Positions 1 to 5,924 of a stretch of DNA of 7,613 nucleotides are shown in pieces; position 1 is the stretch's first letter; each line of letters begins with the position of its first letter. The notes below the pieces were generated by a model that was given only the letters and a program-made list of their open reading frames with translations, was not told the DNA's origin and did no database searches. Source of the DNA: RUG11867 sp964472425 (GTDB lineage: Bacteria; Bacillota_I; Bacilli_A; RF39; UBA660); assembly GCA_964472425.1 (NCBI GenBank), contig CAYYLF010000071.1, positions 1-7,613 on the forward strand. The letters are read 5' to 3'. Position numbers and translations under genes: made by a program.

Positions 1-272
1 AAAGAATAGTTACAATGTATTTAGATTATGCAGAAGATCAAGCCGAAAGACATATACCAATGACTATGGAAGATTGGAAAAAAAGATTAGATATATTTTT
101 ACAATTTAACGAAAGAGATGTGTTAGACAATCCTGGTAAAGTTTCTCATAAGGTTGCAGAGAGTTTTGCTTTATCAGAATTTGAAAAATACAGAATTATT
201 CAAGATAAGTTGTTTGAATCAGATTTTGATAAGTTTATGCTTGAAATAAAAAATGAGGGAATAAACGATTAA
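1..272 (+). CDS. RhuM-family protein, C-terminal fragment (5' end outside window)
   Basis: The reading frame is open from base 3 with no stop upstream of the first visible ATG (base 15), so this is the tail of a longer gene and not an 85-residue protein. The visible sequence resembles the C-terminal end of Virulence_RhuM (PF13310) proteins: a YLDYAEDQAER segment, then MTMEDWKKRLDIFLQFNERDVL, then a helical stretch with KVSHKVAE and FEKYRIIQDKLFESDFDKF. RhuM proteins are usually about 300-350 residues, so roughly the last quarter is present. The biochemical function of the family is not established; members are common on islands, plasmids and near defence genes. The AT-rich composition, and the only GATC tetranucleotide I found in the window (36-39), fit acquired DNA. 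It ends in TAA. Family assignment is from recognised sequence pattern, not a search. Confidence 0.8.
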   Translation, partial: RIVTMYLDYAEDQAERHIPMTMEDWKKRLDIFLQFNERDVLDNPGKVSHKVAESFALSEFEKYRIIQDKLFESDFDKFMLEIKNEGIND

Positions 273-289
273 ATAAAGAAGATATAATG

Positions 290-313
290 TTTAGCAATTT
301 ATGCTAAATTTTG
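290..313 (+). terminator. Weak hairpin after the RhuM fragment
   Basis: TTTAGCA (290-296) and TGCTAAA (302-308) are perfectly complementary around a five-base ATTTA loop, and TTTTG follows within two bases. The stem is AT-rich and the T-run short, so this is at best a weak intrinsic terminator for the RhuM-type gene. It could instead be a binding palindrome. A perfect TATAAT lies just upstream at 283-288, but I see no convincing -35 partner. Confidence 0.35.
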
Positions 314-330
314 AGGAAGCGAAAAATTTG

Positions 331-347
331 GTACAATTGTCTTGTAC
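331..347. promoter_or_regulatory. Small inverted repeat upstream of the membrane-protein gene
   Basis: GTACA (331-335) and TGTAC (343-347) form a dyad with a seven-base centre, 14 bases before the Shine-Dalgarno sequence of the next gene. It is placed where an operator or 5' leader hairpin would sit. The arms are only five bases, so chance is a real possibility. Confidence 0.25.
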
Positions 348-360
348 GATAGTAAGTTGT

Positions 361-368
361 GGAGGTGG
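361..368 (+). promoter_or_regulatory. Strong ribosome binding site deciding the start at 377
   Basis: GGAGGTGG lies eight bases before ATG 377 and is near-complementary to the 16S rRNA 3' end. An in-frame GTG at 359 would place the start codon immediately before this site, so the ATG at 377 is the better start. Confidence 0.85.
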
Positions 369-376
369 AAAAATTT

Positions 377-1138
377 ATGAGTAAAGTAAAATATGATTTG
401 TTTTTTAGATTATCTTTTATATCATATGTTTTGATAATAATTGCTAGGCCATATGTAACAGTACAAATTTGGGCTGATATAGTATTAGTACTTTTTATAA
501 TGGCCTTGGTGTATCAATTTATATATATGTTCTTTTTAAGAAAAAAAGAGAACAAAAAGTTTAGTAATGTTTTTTTAAAATTTTTGTTATATGGAATAAC
601 ATCAATAAGTATTTATATTATAATAGAGTACATTAATGATTTTATAAATGGTTTTACTCCCACGGATTTATTAGGAAATAGTACAGGAAGTACATATTAC
701 GGTATACAAGCAATTTTAAAAAATGGTTGGAAAAATTTATTTAGTGTTCCCTACTTGATTTTAAATTTATTATTTATAATTGTTTATCATAAATTAGCAA
801 ATAAAACACAGAAAGAAACTGGAAAGATAATGATGAAAAATAAAGTAGTAATTAAAAGGCTAATAATTATTTCTGTTATCATTCTAGTAGTTGGAGCACT
901 ACTAGGAATTGGCGTAAGAACTATAATGCTGGATTCTTTAACTAAATCTAATCTACCTGCTGAAAATATCGCCGGTATTGGGGCGGACTATTCAGGAATA
1001 ATTGGGCTCTTTGGGAATATTTTTATAACTTATATTGGAGTAAGAATCTTCGTAATAAGTGTTATTATTGATTTTATTATTTGGATTGTATATGGGATAG
1101 TTAGATTTGTAGAAAAAAGAAAAAACGAAAGTAGCTAA
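377..1138 (+). CDS. Orphan multi-pass membrane protein, function unknown
   Basis: This encodes 253 residues from ATG 377, chosen for the strong GGAGGTGG site upstream. I do not recognise the family. Hydrophobic segments lie at about residues 9-23, 33-53, 66-84, 121-137, 160-180 and 208-243, giving six or seven membrane passes. Positively charged loops follow segment 2 (RKKENKK) and precede segment 5 (KNKVVIKR), with a short basic C-terminus (VEKRKNESS). A polar loop at about 91-120 contains GNSTGSTYY, and another at 185-207 contains a glycine-rich patch (AGIGADYSG). No catalytic motif is visible. Base composition is strongly AT-rich, like the RhuM fragment upstream and unlike fmt downstream, so it probably belongs to the accessory segment. 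It could be a small transporter or envelope protein, but nothing here decides that. Confidence 0.75.
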   Translation: MSKVKYDLFFRLSFISYVLIIIARPYVTVQIWADIVLVLFIMALVYQFIYMFFLRKKENKKFSNVFLKFLLYGITSISIYIIIEYINDFINGFTPTDLLGNSTGSTYYGIQAILKNGWKNLFSVPYLILNLLFIIVYHKLANKTQKETGKIMMKNKVVIKRLIIISVIILVVGALLGIGVRTIMLDSLTKSNLPAENIAGIGADYSGIIGLFGNIFITYIGVRIFVISVIIDFIIWIVYGIVRFVEKRKNESS

Positions 1139-1262
1139 GTTCATGGTGAAAAATAAAGAGATGTGGAAGGTTGAAAATAAAAAACGAAAATAATAGTACA
1201 TAAAAAAGTGTTTTAGTTCAACAGTTTTTAAAATAAATTACGTTTTTTTACAACAAGAAGAG

Positions 1263-1280
1263 ATGTTAATGTATTAACAC
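1263..1280. promoter_or_regulatory. Rex-like operator dyad
   Basis: TGTTAA-TGTA-TTAACA (1264-1279) is a perfect dyad with arms extending to TGTTAAT/ATTAACA. It matches the TTGTTAA-N4-TTAACAA form reported for clostridial Rex redox-repressor sites except at the two outermost bases. It lies about 250 bases before the fmt start and not next to an obvious promoter, which lowers confidence. It may be a relic of an older regulatory region. Confidence 0.35.
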
Positions 1281-1313
1281 CAAAGAGGGCAAAAAAATAC
1301 ATATAAATATGGA

Positions 1314-1421
1314 CTAAGTGATTAATATGGTTTTTATAATCTGTGATAGCATCAATCTCAGTTCTTTAGATATAACTTCGTCGTAACGGTTTAAAGATTT
1401 AAATCTTTCAAAATCTAACAT
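1314..1421 (-). other. Possible 35-residue reading frame or gene relic
   Basis: On the minus strand an ATG at 1421-1419 opens 35 codons closed by TAG at 1316-1314. The peptide begins MLDFERFKSLNRYDE and is rich in charged and leucine residues, so it looks helical and more protein-like than random AT-rich DNA. No ribosome binding site precedes it, and an in-frame TAG lies four codons upstream of the ATG. It is more likely a remnant of a degraded gene, or chance, than a functional small protein. Confidence 0.2.
1393..1408. repeat. Perfect 16-base palindrome
   Basis: AAAGATTTAAATCTTT is perfectly self-complementary and lies about 70 bases before the fmt -35 element. It could be a regulator site, but low-complexity AT palindromes are common in DNA of this composition. 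Confidence 0.3.
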
Positions 1422-1459
1422 AACACTCGTCTAAAAAGTGCTTCTTGGCATTTTTGCTA

Positions 1460-1489
1460 TTGTCTTTTTGCTAACTTGAATAGTATAAT
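1460..1489 (+). promoter_or_regulatory. Promoter of the fmt operon
   Basis: TTGTCT (1460-1465) and a perfect TATAAT (1484-1489) are separated by 18 bases. Transcription would begin near 1496, giving a leader of only about 17 bases before ATG 1513 that consists almost entirely of the ribosome binding site. This supports fmt as the first gene of its operon. Confidence 0.6.
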
Positions 1490-1502
1490 AGAGTCATGAA
1501 AT

Positions 1503-1509
1503 GGGTGAT
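1503..1509 (+). promoter_or_regulatory. Ribosome binding site deciding the fmt start
   Basis: GGGTGAT ends three bases before ATG 1513. GGTGAT pairs with the 5' side of the anti-Shine-Dalgarno sequence. An in-frame ATG at 1501 overlaps this site and would lie only about five bases from the predicted transcription start, so 1513 is preferred. Confidence 0.65.
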
Positions 1510-1512
1510 TCT

Positions 1513-2454
1513 ATGAAAGATGTACGAGTAGTTTTTATGGGGACTCCGGAATTCGCCGTACCAATATTGAGCGCGCTCGTCGAGCACACGAATGTGGTGT
1601 TGGTCGTGAGTCAACCGGATAAACCGGTCGGTAGGAAACACGTAATTACACCTTCGCCAGTCAAAACATTCGCGCAGGAAGCCGGTATAGAGGTGGTGAC
1701 TCCTTCGAAGATACGCGAAGAGTACGAGGCTGTGTTGGAAGCAAAGCCCGACATGATAGTCACTTGTGCCTACGGGCAAATCATACCTAGTGCGATTCTC
1801 GAGGCACCGAGACTCGGTTGTATCAACGTACATGCGTCTTTGCTTCCGAAGTTGAGAGGTGGGGCCCCCATCCATCGGGCCATATTGGAAGGCTACGAAA
1901 AGACGGGCATAACCATCATGTACATGGACGAGCACATGGACAGTGGGGATATCATAAGTCAAAGGGAGGTTGCAATTCTAGAAAGCGATACTTTGGACAG
2001 TCTGAGTGCGAAGTTGATGAAGGTCGGAAGTGAACTCTTAATCGAGACTCTTCCTAGCATAGTGAAGGGGACCAATGCTCGAATTAAGCAGAGTGAGAGC
2101 GAAGTCACTTTCGGTTACATCATCAAAAAAGAAGACGAGGTTCTCGATTTTACGAGGACATCTTGGGAGGTGTACAACAAGATAAGGGGGCTAAATTCGG
2201 CCCCGGGTGCATACTTTGAAATGAACGGAAAAAAAGTTAAAGTGTACGCGTCTCGAATAGGCACTTCAAAAGGGCCGGTATCTACGATAAATAATCTGTA
2301 CGAGGATGGAATCGGAATAGGTACACAGGATGGGGAGATAATCGTAACCGAGATAAAACCTGAAGGTAAGAATCGCGTATTAGTTCGCGATTATCTAAAC
2401 GGCGTGAAACGGGAAAGTCTCTTGGGAGTGAAGTTGAATGTTCCAGTGGATTAA
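1513..2454 (+). CDS. fmt: Methionyl-tRNA formyltransferase
   Basis: This enzyme transfers the formyl group of 10-formyltetrahydrofolate to initiator Met-tRNA in the cytosol, so that translation starts with N-formylmethionine. From ATG 1513 it is 313 residues, normal for the family. The N-terminal formyltransferase fold begins with VVFMGTPEFAVPIL (residues 6-19). The signature follows: N105, H107, SLLPKLRGGAPIHRAI (109-124) and D146 in MDSGDI, which together give the Asn-His-Asp catalytic set. The C-terminal tRNA-binding domain occupies about residues 205-313 and includes the family's FTRTSWEVYNKIRGLN-PGAY region. All key residues are present and the gene looks intact. It ends in TAA inside the next gene. 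The usual neighbours def, priA and rsmB are not seen on either side within this window. Confidence 0.97.
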   Translation: MKDVRVVFMGTPEFAVPILSALVEHTNVVLVVSQPDKPVGRKHVITPSPVKTFAQEAGIEVVTPSKIREEYEAVLEAKPDMIVTCAYGQIIPSAILEAPRLGCINVHASLLPKLRGGAPIHRAILEGYEKTGITIMYMDEHMDSGDIISQREVAILESDTLDSLSAKLMKVGSELLIETLPSIVKGTNARIKQSESEVTFGYIIKKEDEVLDFTRTSWEVYNKIRGLNSAPGAYFEMNGKKVKVYASRIGTSKGPVSTINNLYEDGIGIGTQDGEIIVTEIKPEGKNRVLVRDYLNGVKRESLLGVKLNVPVD

Positions 2455-3061
2455 GGATTTGCGAAGTACGGAAAAGGGAAAGATTCTTTTCAAGTTCATG
2501 TTGTATCTTCTGTTCTTGTTCTTCGTCGTAATCTTGATGGTCGTGGCTGGAGCTATGCGCGGTCCATCTTTGAATCACGAGAGAGAAGAGTCTTCGGAGG
2601 AGAGTACCAGTATCTTGGAAGAAAAGAAAAAGACTTACTACGAGAAACAGGTTCTTCTCTATACCGGCAAGTACAGTTTTTCTTACGAAGTTAAATTGGG
2701 AGAGAAAACTGTGACGTTTACGGGAACTTTCGAAGAAGGTTCAGTTCGAGGTTCCAAAGAGACGGAAGACGAACTCGTCCAGTACGAGATAGAAGAAGGA
2801 ACTGCATATCAAGTCGACTTACAGGGGCGAGTGCCATTGGCAAGTTTGTACGAAGGAATGGATGCCGAATTTTTCGATTTCGAGTCAGTGTTTGCGACTT
2901 TGAATAGGACGAATGCGTCTATCGCGAAAGATGGAGATAAGAAGATATACAAATATACGGTCGAGGGTACCGAGTATGCAGTCACGGTCGCATCGGAGTA
3001 CATTTGCGAAATCGTCGTCTTGCGAGACGACCAAAAATATACTTTCAGTTTCGAATTTTAA
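2438..3061 (+). CDS. Single-pass membrane protein with exported domain, unknown function
   Basis: This encodes 207 residues. ATG 2438 lies 17 bases inside the end of fmt and seven bases after GGGAGTG (2424-2430), so translation is probably coupled to fmt. A short basic N-terminus is followed by one hydrophobic helix at about 16-39 (ILFKFMLYLLFLFFVVILMV), then a charged Glu/Ser-rich linker at about 45-65. The exported domain at about 70-207 alternates short beta-like strands (KYSFSYEVKLGEKTVTFTGTF, IYKYTVEGTEYAVTVAS, KYTFSFEF) and looks like a compact all-beta or cystatin-like fold. It has no lipobox and only one cysteine, near residue 190. I do not recognise the family. Composition and codon use match fmt and the permease, so it is a resident gene. 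Its place between fmt and a permease does not by itself reveal a role. Confidence 0.85.
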   Translation: MFQWIKDLRSTEKGKILFKFMLYLLFLFFVVILMVVAGAMRGPSLNHEREESSEESTSILEEKKKTYYEKQVLLYTGKYSFSYEVKLGEKTVTFTGTFEEGSVRGSKETEDELVQYEIEEGTAYQVDLQGRVPLASLYEGMDAEFFDFESVFATLNRTNASIAKDGDKKIYKYTVEGTEYAVTVASEYICEIVVLRDDQKYTFSFEF

Positions 3062-3085
3062 GCTCGAGACGAAGGGGGAACGATT

Positions 3086-4258
3086 ATGAAAGATAAATTT
3101 AAGGGAAACAATTACATATATTGGGGGCTCACTCTCTTCGGAGTGGTGGCCGCGTCTATCGTGCTCTTTTTCTTACTTTTGAAACTCGAGTTCATAGTAG
3201 GTTTTTTAGCCAAGATTTTAGGGACTTTGACGCCGATTTTCTTAGGTATCATGTTCGCCTATTTGTTGAATCCGTTAGTCAAATTGATAGAGAAGTATTT
3301 CACCAAGTATGTGGTCGATTATCTCTACAAAAAAGTATTCAAGAAAGCCAAGAACAAAGAGAGAGTCAAGCGGATTTCGGCCATATTCGTGACTTATCTT
3401 TTGGCTTTGGTCATAATTTGGCTGTTCATCGAGTTCGTCGTACCGAGTCTCTTCGACAGCATAAATCTGATGCTCGCGAACATTCCGGTGTACATCAACA
3501 ACATCTACGATTATCTCAAGGAGATGACGAAGAGCAATCCGGATTTGATGAGTCTGGTCGAAAAGATGAATACGAACATCACGGATTATGTCGGGACTTT
3601 GATGTTACCTTCGATGGACATGATTATGGCAAACATCATGACGGGCCTCGCGTCGGCTTTCAAGTGGATTATAAATGTCGTCATCGGTCTCATCGTGTCG
3701 GTGTATTTGATATACGACAAGGATACTTTCGTAGGGGGAACCAAAAAGGTCTTGCGAGCGACTTTGCCGGATAAGGTGTACGAGGTAACTATGACGACTC
3801 TCGGATACATCGACAAGGTCTTCGGCGGATTCATGGTCGCCAAGATAATAGATTCCGCATTGATAGGTGTAATCACGTTCGTCGCTTTGGCCATATTCAA
3901 AGTACCCTATGCGCTCGTCATTTCGGTCATAGTGGGTGTGACGAACATCATACCGTATTTCGGACCGTTCATCGGGGCCGTGCCGTGTGCTTTGTTGTTG
4001 CTACTGATAAATCCAGCAAAGAGTGTGACTTTCATCGTCTTGATTTTGTTGATTCAGCAGTTCGACGGGAATATATTGGGCCCTAAGTTGATAGGAAACA
4101 AGACGGGAATAAAGAGTTTCTGGGTGTTGTTCTCGATTCTGTTCTTCGGCGGATTGTTCGGATTCGTCGGAATGATTTTCGGGGTGCCGGTGTTCGCGGT
4201 CATATATTCCGTACTAGGCAATTTGATAAACAAAAAACTCGCCAAAAGAGAAGGCTAG
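3086..4258 (+). CDS. AI-2E-family transporter (permease)
   Basis: This encodes 390 residues. ATG 3086 follows AAGGGGG (3072-3078) by seven bases and begins 24 bases after the previous stop, so it is probably the last gene of the fmt operon. It matches the AI-2E transporter family (PF01594; formerly DUF20/PerM). There are two N-terminal membrane helices (about 11-34 and 36-64) ending in the conserved YLLNPLVKLIEKY motif, a basic cytoplasmic loop (73-96), and a helix at 97-119. A large polar region (120-190) follows, then a C-terminal helix bundle with IPYFGPFIGAVP (289-300) and QQFDGNILGPKLIGNK (324-339), and the final glycine-rich helices (350-380). Members have been linked to autoinducer-2 export, Na+/H+ antiport or general export, so the family name does not fix the substrate. 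Length is normal and the gene looks intact. It ends in TAG, the only TAG stop among the complete genes here. Confidence 0.93.
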   Translation: MKDKFKGNNYIYWGLTLFGVVAASIVLFFLLLKLEFIVGFLAKILGTLTPIFLGIMFAYLLNPLVKLIEKYFTKYVVDYLYKKVFKKAKNKERVKRISAIFVTYLLALVIIWLFIEFVVPSLFDSINLMLANIPVYINNIYDYLKEMTKSNPDLMSLVEKMNTNITDYVGTLMLPSMDMIMANIMTGLASAFKWIINVVIGLIVSVYLIYDKDTFVGGTKKVLRATLPDKVYEVTMTTLGYIDKVFGGFMVAKIIDSALIGVITFVALAIFKVPYALVISVIVGVTNIIPYFGPFIGAVPCALLLLLINPAKSVTFIVLILLIQQFDGNILGPKLIGNKTGIKSFWVLFSILFFGGLFGFVGMIFGVPVFAVIYSVLGNLINKKLAKREG

Positions 4259-4294
4259 ATTGGGAAAATTTACAATCTTTTGTCATTCTCTTTT
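4244..4294 (+). terminator. Possible two-part terminator after the permease
   Basis: AAAAGAGAA (4244-4252, inside the last codons) is complementary to TTCTCTTTT (4286-4294), and an inner stem AGATTG (4257-4262)/CAATCT (4273-4278) sits within the loop. The outer right arm runs directly into further Ts. The long loop and AT-rich stems make it weak, but it is the only terminator-like structure between the permease and the next promoter. Confidence 0.4.
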
Positions 4295-4308
4295 TTGGTG
4301 CTTTCAGT

Positions 4309-4314
4309 TATAAT
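4309..4314 (+). promoter_or_regulatory. -10 element for the AAA-ATPase-like gene
   Basis: A perfect TATAAT lies 27 bases before ATG 4341. The hexamer 17 bases upstream (TTCTCT, 4286-4291) is a poor -35 and overlaps the terminator stem, so the promoter is weak or depends on an activator. Transcription would start near 4321, just before the ribosome binding site AAGGAAATGAGG (4321-4332). Confidence 0.45.
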
Positions 4315-4340
4315 GGGGATAAGGAAATGAGGTTTTGGTT

Positions 4341-5474
4341 ATGAAGAAGAATTGTGAAACGACAAACTTTAAAAGTTTGAGGATGAATGGTTGTAAATAC
4401 GTGGACAAGACTATGTACTTGTCCAAACTCGAGAATATCGGCAAGGTCTTGTCGTTCATGCGACCTCGCAGGTTTGGCATGAGCACATTACTCAGTATGA
4501 TGTATCATTACTACGACGTGAAAAGTGCTCGCCTTTTCGAGAAATTGTTCGTGGGGACGGACGTGTACGAGAATCCGACTCCGAACAAGAACAATTTTTA
4601 TGTCGTGAAGTTCGATTTCGCTTCGGTGTCGACTTCGGGAATGGGCGAGGTCGAACTCAAGGTCGGATTTGTGAAGCGAATAGTCGACGGGATAAGAGAG
4701 TTCAACGAGCATTACGGATACGATTTTCAGCCGAGTTTGGTCGGGTCGGAGTCGAGAGAAGTTTTCGCGGATTTTCTCACATACGTGAAATCTTTGAAGT
4801 TGGACAATAAGTTGTACGTTTTGATAGATGGATACGACAATTTCACGAACGAATTGTTGGAAGGCGACGCGGAAGGACTTTTTAGGATGACTGGAAGTCG
4901 TGGGATAGTGCGAAGTTTCTATGCGACCATCAAGGACTTCGTGGCTCAAGGCGTGGTAGGGAGAGCCTTCATCGCAGGTGTATGTTCTATCACTTTAGAC
5001 TCCATACAGACGGGGTTAAACATTTCAAAAAACATTTCTATCGATTCGCGTTTTAGTGCATTGGTCGGATTGAATCGCGAAGAAGCAAGCGAGCTTTCCG
5101 AGGACTTCTTCTCGAAAGATATTCAGAGTGGGTATCTCTTCTCGAGTGAGAACAGCGAAAGAGTTTACAAATTTGCTAATGGGGATTCTTTCGATGTGGA
5201 GATGGCCAACAAATTATCGAAACTTCAGAAAAACAAGGCTTATAAAGAAATAGTAAGAACTCTCAACAAGAATGGCGAAGTGCGAGGAGAACTCAAGACG
5301 AAGTTCAACTTGCATGGCGATTTGTCACGAGACGAGTTCGTAAGTCTGCTTTATTATTTTGGATATTTGACTATCTGTAGGTTTGAGGATGGCGCGACTA
5401 TATTTGTCGCGGTCAGTGAGAACTCTATGAGTTGTTTATCGAGGGCCGGCAAAAAGGGAAACTTTGCAAATTAA
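4341..5474 (+). CDS. AAA-ATPase-like protein with degenerate Walker motifs, no nuclease domain
   Basis: This encodes 377 residues from ATG 4341, eight bases after GAGG. An in-frame TTG at 4335 is less likely. The sequence follows the AAA-ATPase_like family (PF09820): NFKSLRMNGCKYVDKTMYL (9-27), a P-loop region RPRRFGMST (41-49), Walker B region LYVLIDGYDNF (158-168), FIAGVCSITLDSIQTGLNISK (210-230) and SLLYYFGYLTI (335-345). In the family as I know it the P-loop reads RPRRFGKS and Walker B reads DEYD. Here the lysine is M47 and the catalytic glutamate is G164, each one base change from the usual codon. Members normally continue for about 150 residues into a PD-(D/E)XK nuclease-like domain (PF08011). 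This protein stops about 30 residues after the LLYYFGYLTI segment, and no continuation appears in other frames. The frame is otherwise intact, with codon use like the fmt operon. It is either a recently inactivated paralog or a retained non-catalytic derivative. Confidence 0.85.
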   Translation: MKKNCETTNFKSLRMNGCKYVDKTMYLSKLENIGKVLSFMRPRRFGMSTLLSMMYHYYDVKSARLFEKLFVGTDVYENPTPNKNNFYVVKFDFASVSTSGMGEVELKVGFVKRIVDGIREFNEHYGYDFQPSLVGSESREVFADFLTYVKSLKLDNKLYVLIDGYDNFTNELLEGDAEGLFRMTGSRGIVRSFYATIKDFVAQGVVGRAFIAGVCSITLDSIQTGLNISKNISIDSRFSALVGLNREEASELSEDFFSKDIQSGYLFSSENSERVYKFANGDSFDVEMANKLSKLQKNKAYKEIVRTLNKNGEVRGELKTKFNLHGDLSRDEFVSLLYYFGYLTICRFEDGATIFVAVSENSMSCLSRAGKKGNFAN

Positions 5475-5525
5475 TCTGTCATAACAAGAGAAACTCTATC
5501 TATCTAGATAAAGGGATTTAGCACT

Positions 5526-5556
5526 AAAAGTCGTCAAAATAAAGTGACGATTTTTT
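5526..5556 (+). terminator. Intrinsic terminator after the AAA-ATPase-like gene
   Basis: TCGTCA (5531-5536) pairs with TGACGA (5545-5550) around an eight-base loop. The stem extends through a G-T pair into AAAA (5526-5529) against the T-run TTTTTT (5551-5556). It lies 52 bases after the stop of the upstream gene and fits a factor-independent terminator. Confidence 0.8.
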
Positions 5557-5560
5557 GGTG

Positions 5561-5625
5561 AAAAAATTTTTTTGATTTTTTGCACGATTTCGCTTGACAA
5601 GAAGGTGGGGGGGGGGTGGTAGAAT
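5561..5625 (+). promoter_or_regulatory. Promoter with G10 tract in the spacer and AT-rich UP-like region
   Basis: A perfect -35 TTGACA (5594-5599) and an extended -10, TGG-TAGAAT (hexamer 5620-5625), are separated by 20 bases, ten of which are a run of G. Upstream lie an A6T7 tract (5561-5573) and another T-run, like an UP element. The optimal spacing is 17 bases, so the version seen here should be weak. Loss of two or three Gs would restore a near-consensus promoter. The next gene downstream is the exported protein at 5925. Confidence 0.65.
5607..5616 (+). repeat. Homopolymeric G10 tract
   Basis: Ten consecutive G residues lie between the -35 and -10 elements. I saw no other G or C run near this length in the window. 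Tracts of this size are prone to slipped-strand mispairing during replication. Its exact length in the assembly is also vulnerable to sequencing error. Confidence 0.85.
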
Positions 5626-5641
5626 AGACGTGTAAGGTAAG

Positions 5642-5689
5642 AGAGCAAGGCTCTAAACTAGAAGAAAAAGAGTTTTTAGAGTTTGCTCT
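5642..5689 (+). other. Leader stem-loop 1
   Basis: AGAGCAA (5642-5648) pairs with TTGCTCT (5683-5689), and inside it CTCTAAA (5651-5657) pairs with TTTAGAG (5675-5681). Only a GG/T internal loop separates the two helices. This gives 14 pairs around a purine-rich loop and begins about 10 bases after the predicted transcription start. It has no T-run directly after it, so it is not a simple terminator. Confidence 0.6.
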
Positions 5690-5701
5690 AAAAGATGAAA
5701 A

Positions 5702-5735
5702 TTGGGTGTGAAGACCAGTCTTTTATGTACCCCAA
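5702..5735 (+). other. Leader stem-loop 2
   Basis: TTGGGT pairs with ACCC and AA across one bulged C, enclosing an inner helix GAAGA/TCTTT around a CCAG loop. Its position directly after stem-loop 1 suggests a folded leader RNA. The pairing is worked out by hand only. Confidence 0.4.
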
Positions 5736-5802
5736 ATTAGGAAAAGAGGCTGCAATATTTTGTCAGTGTATAGTTGCAAACGAAGTAATTTGAAAGATAA
5801 TG

Positions 5803-5811
5803 TGGTATGAT
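5803..5811 (+). promoter_or_regulatory. Possible second extended -10 promoter
   Basis: TGG followed by TATGAT (5806-5811) is a reasonable extended -10 element about 114 bases before ATG 5925. No good -35 stands at 17 bases; TTGCAA at 5774-5779 is too far. If real, it would give expression independent of the G10 promoter. Confidence 0.3.
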
Positions 5812-5924
5812 TTAGGAAAGTAAAAGGCTAGCATAGTGATTGCAAGAGAAAACGAAAAAACGACAAAATTCGAAGGAGTTTTCAATTACAATGGTGACTA
5901 GGGTGAGAGGAGAAGCAGAAAAAG

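Larger units (their letters stand above)
1139..1500. other. AT-rich intergenic gap with palindromes, no convincing gene
   Basis: This 362-base gap separates the AT-rich accessory genes from the fmt operon. It contains a Rex-like dyad (1263-1280), a 16-base palindrome (1393-1408), a possible small minus-strand reading frame (1314-1421) and the fmt promoter (1460-1489). A TATAAT at 1335-1340 lacks a -35 partner. No RNA gene or convincing coding sequence was found, so much of it may be decayed DNA at the edge of an insertion. Confidence 0.6.
5626..5924 (+). other. Long structured 5' leader, no gene
   Basis: About 300 bases separate the G10 promoter from the coding sequence at 5925. Two stem-loops are visible (5642-5689 and 5702-5735), then an interrupted TGCAA/TTGCA pairing around 5752-5779 and a possible second extended -10 (5803-5811). 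I do not recognise a known riboswitch, T-box or other RNA family. The region could be a regulatory leader or carry an independent small RNA. Confidence 0.45.

Noticed and set aside
359..376. GTG start giving the membrane protein six extra residues
   Set aside because: It lies immediately before the strong GGAGGTGG ribosome binding site, which is correctly spaced for ATG 377.
1501..1512. ATG 1501 as the fmt start
   Set aside because: It overlaps the ribosome binding site GGGTGAT and would be almost leaderless. ATG 1513 gives the usual fmt N-terminus.
1471..1962. 163-codon minus-strand open frame across fmt
   Set aside because: It is a shadow of fmt with no family resemblance. fmt has all its catalytic motifs on the plus strand.
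3121..3774. 217-codon plus-strand frame inside the permease gene
   Set aside because: It is an Arg/His/Gln-rich out-of-frame translation of the AI-2E-family gene with no motifs of its own.
4488..4949. 153-codon minus-strand frame inside the AAA-ATPase-like gene
   Set aside because: It is antisense to a recognisable family member and has no domain signal or ribosome binding site.
5626..5800. T-box, riboswitch or DGR template repeat in the leader
   Set aside because: No T-box sequence or known riboswitch core was seen, and there is no similarity to the GC-rich cassette at 6939-7097.
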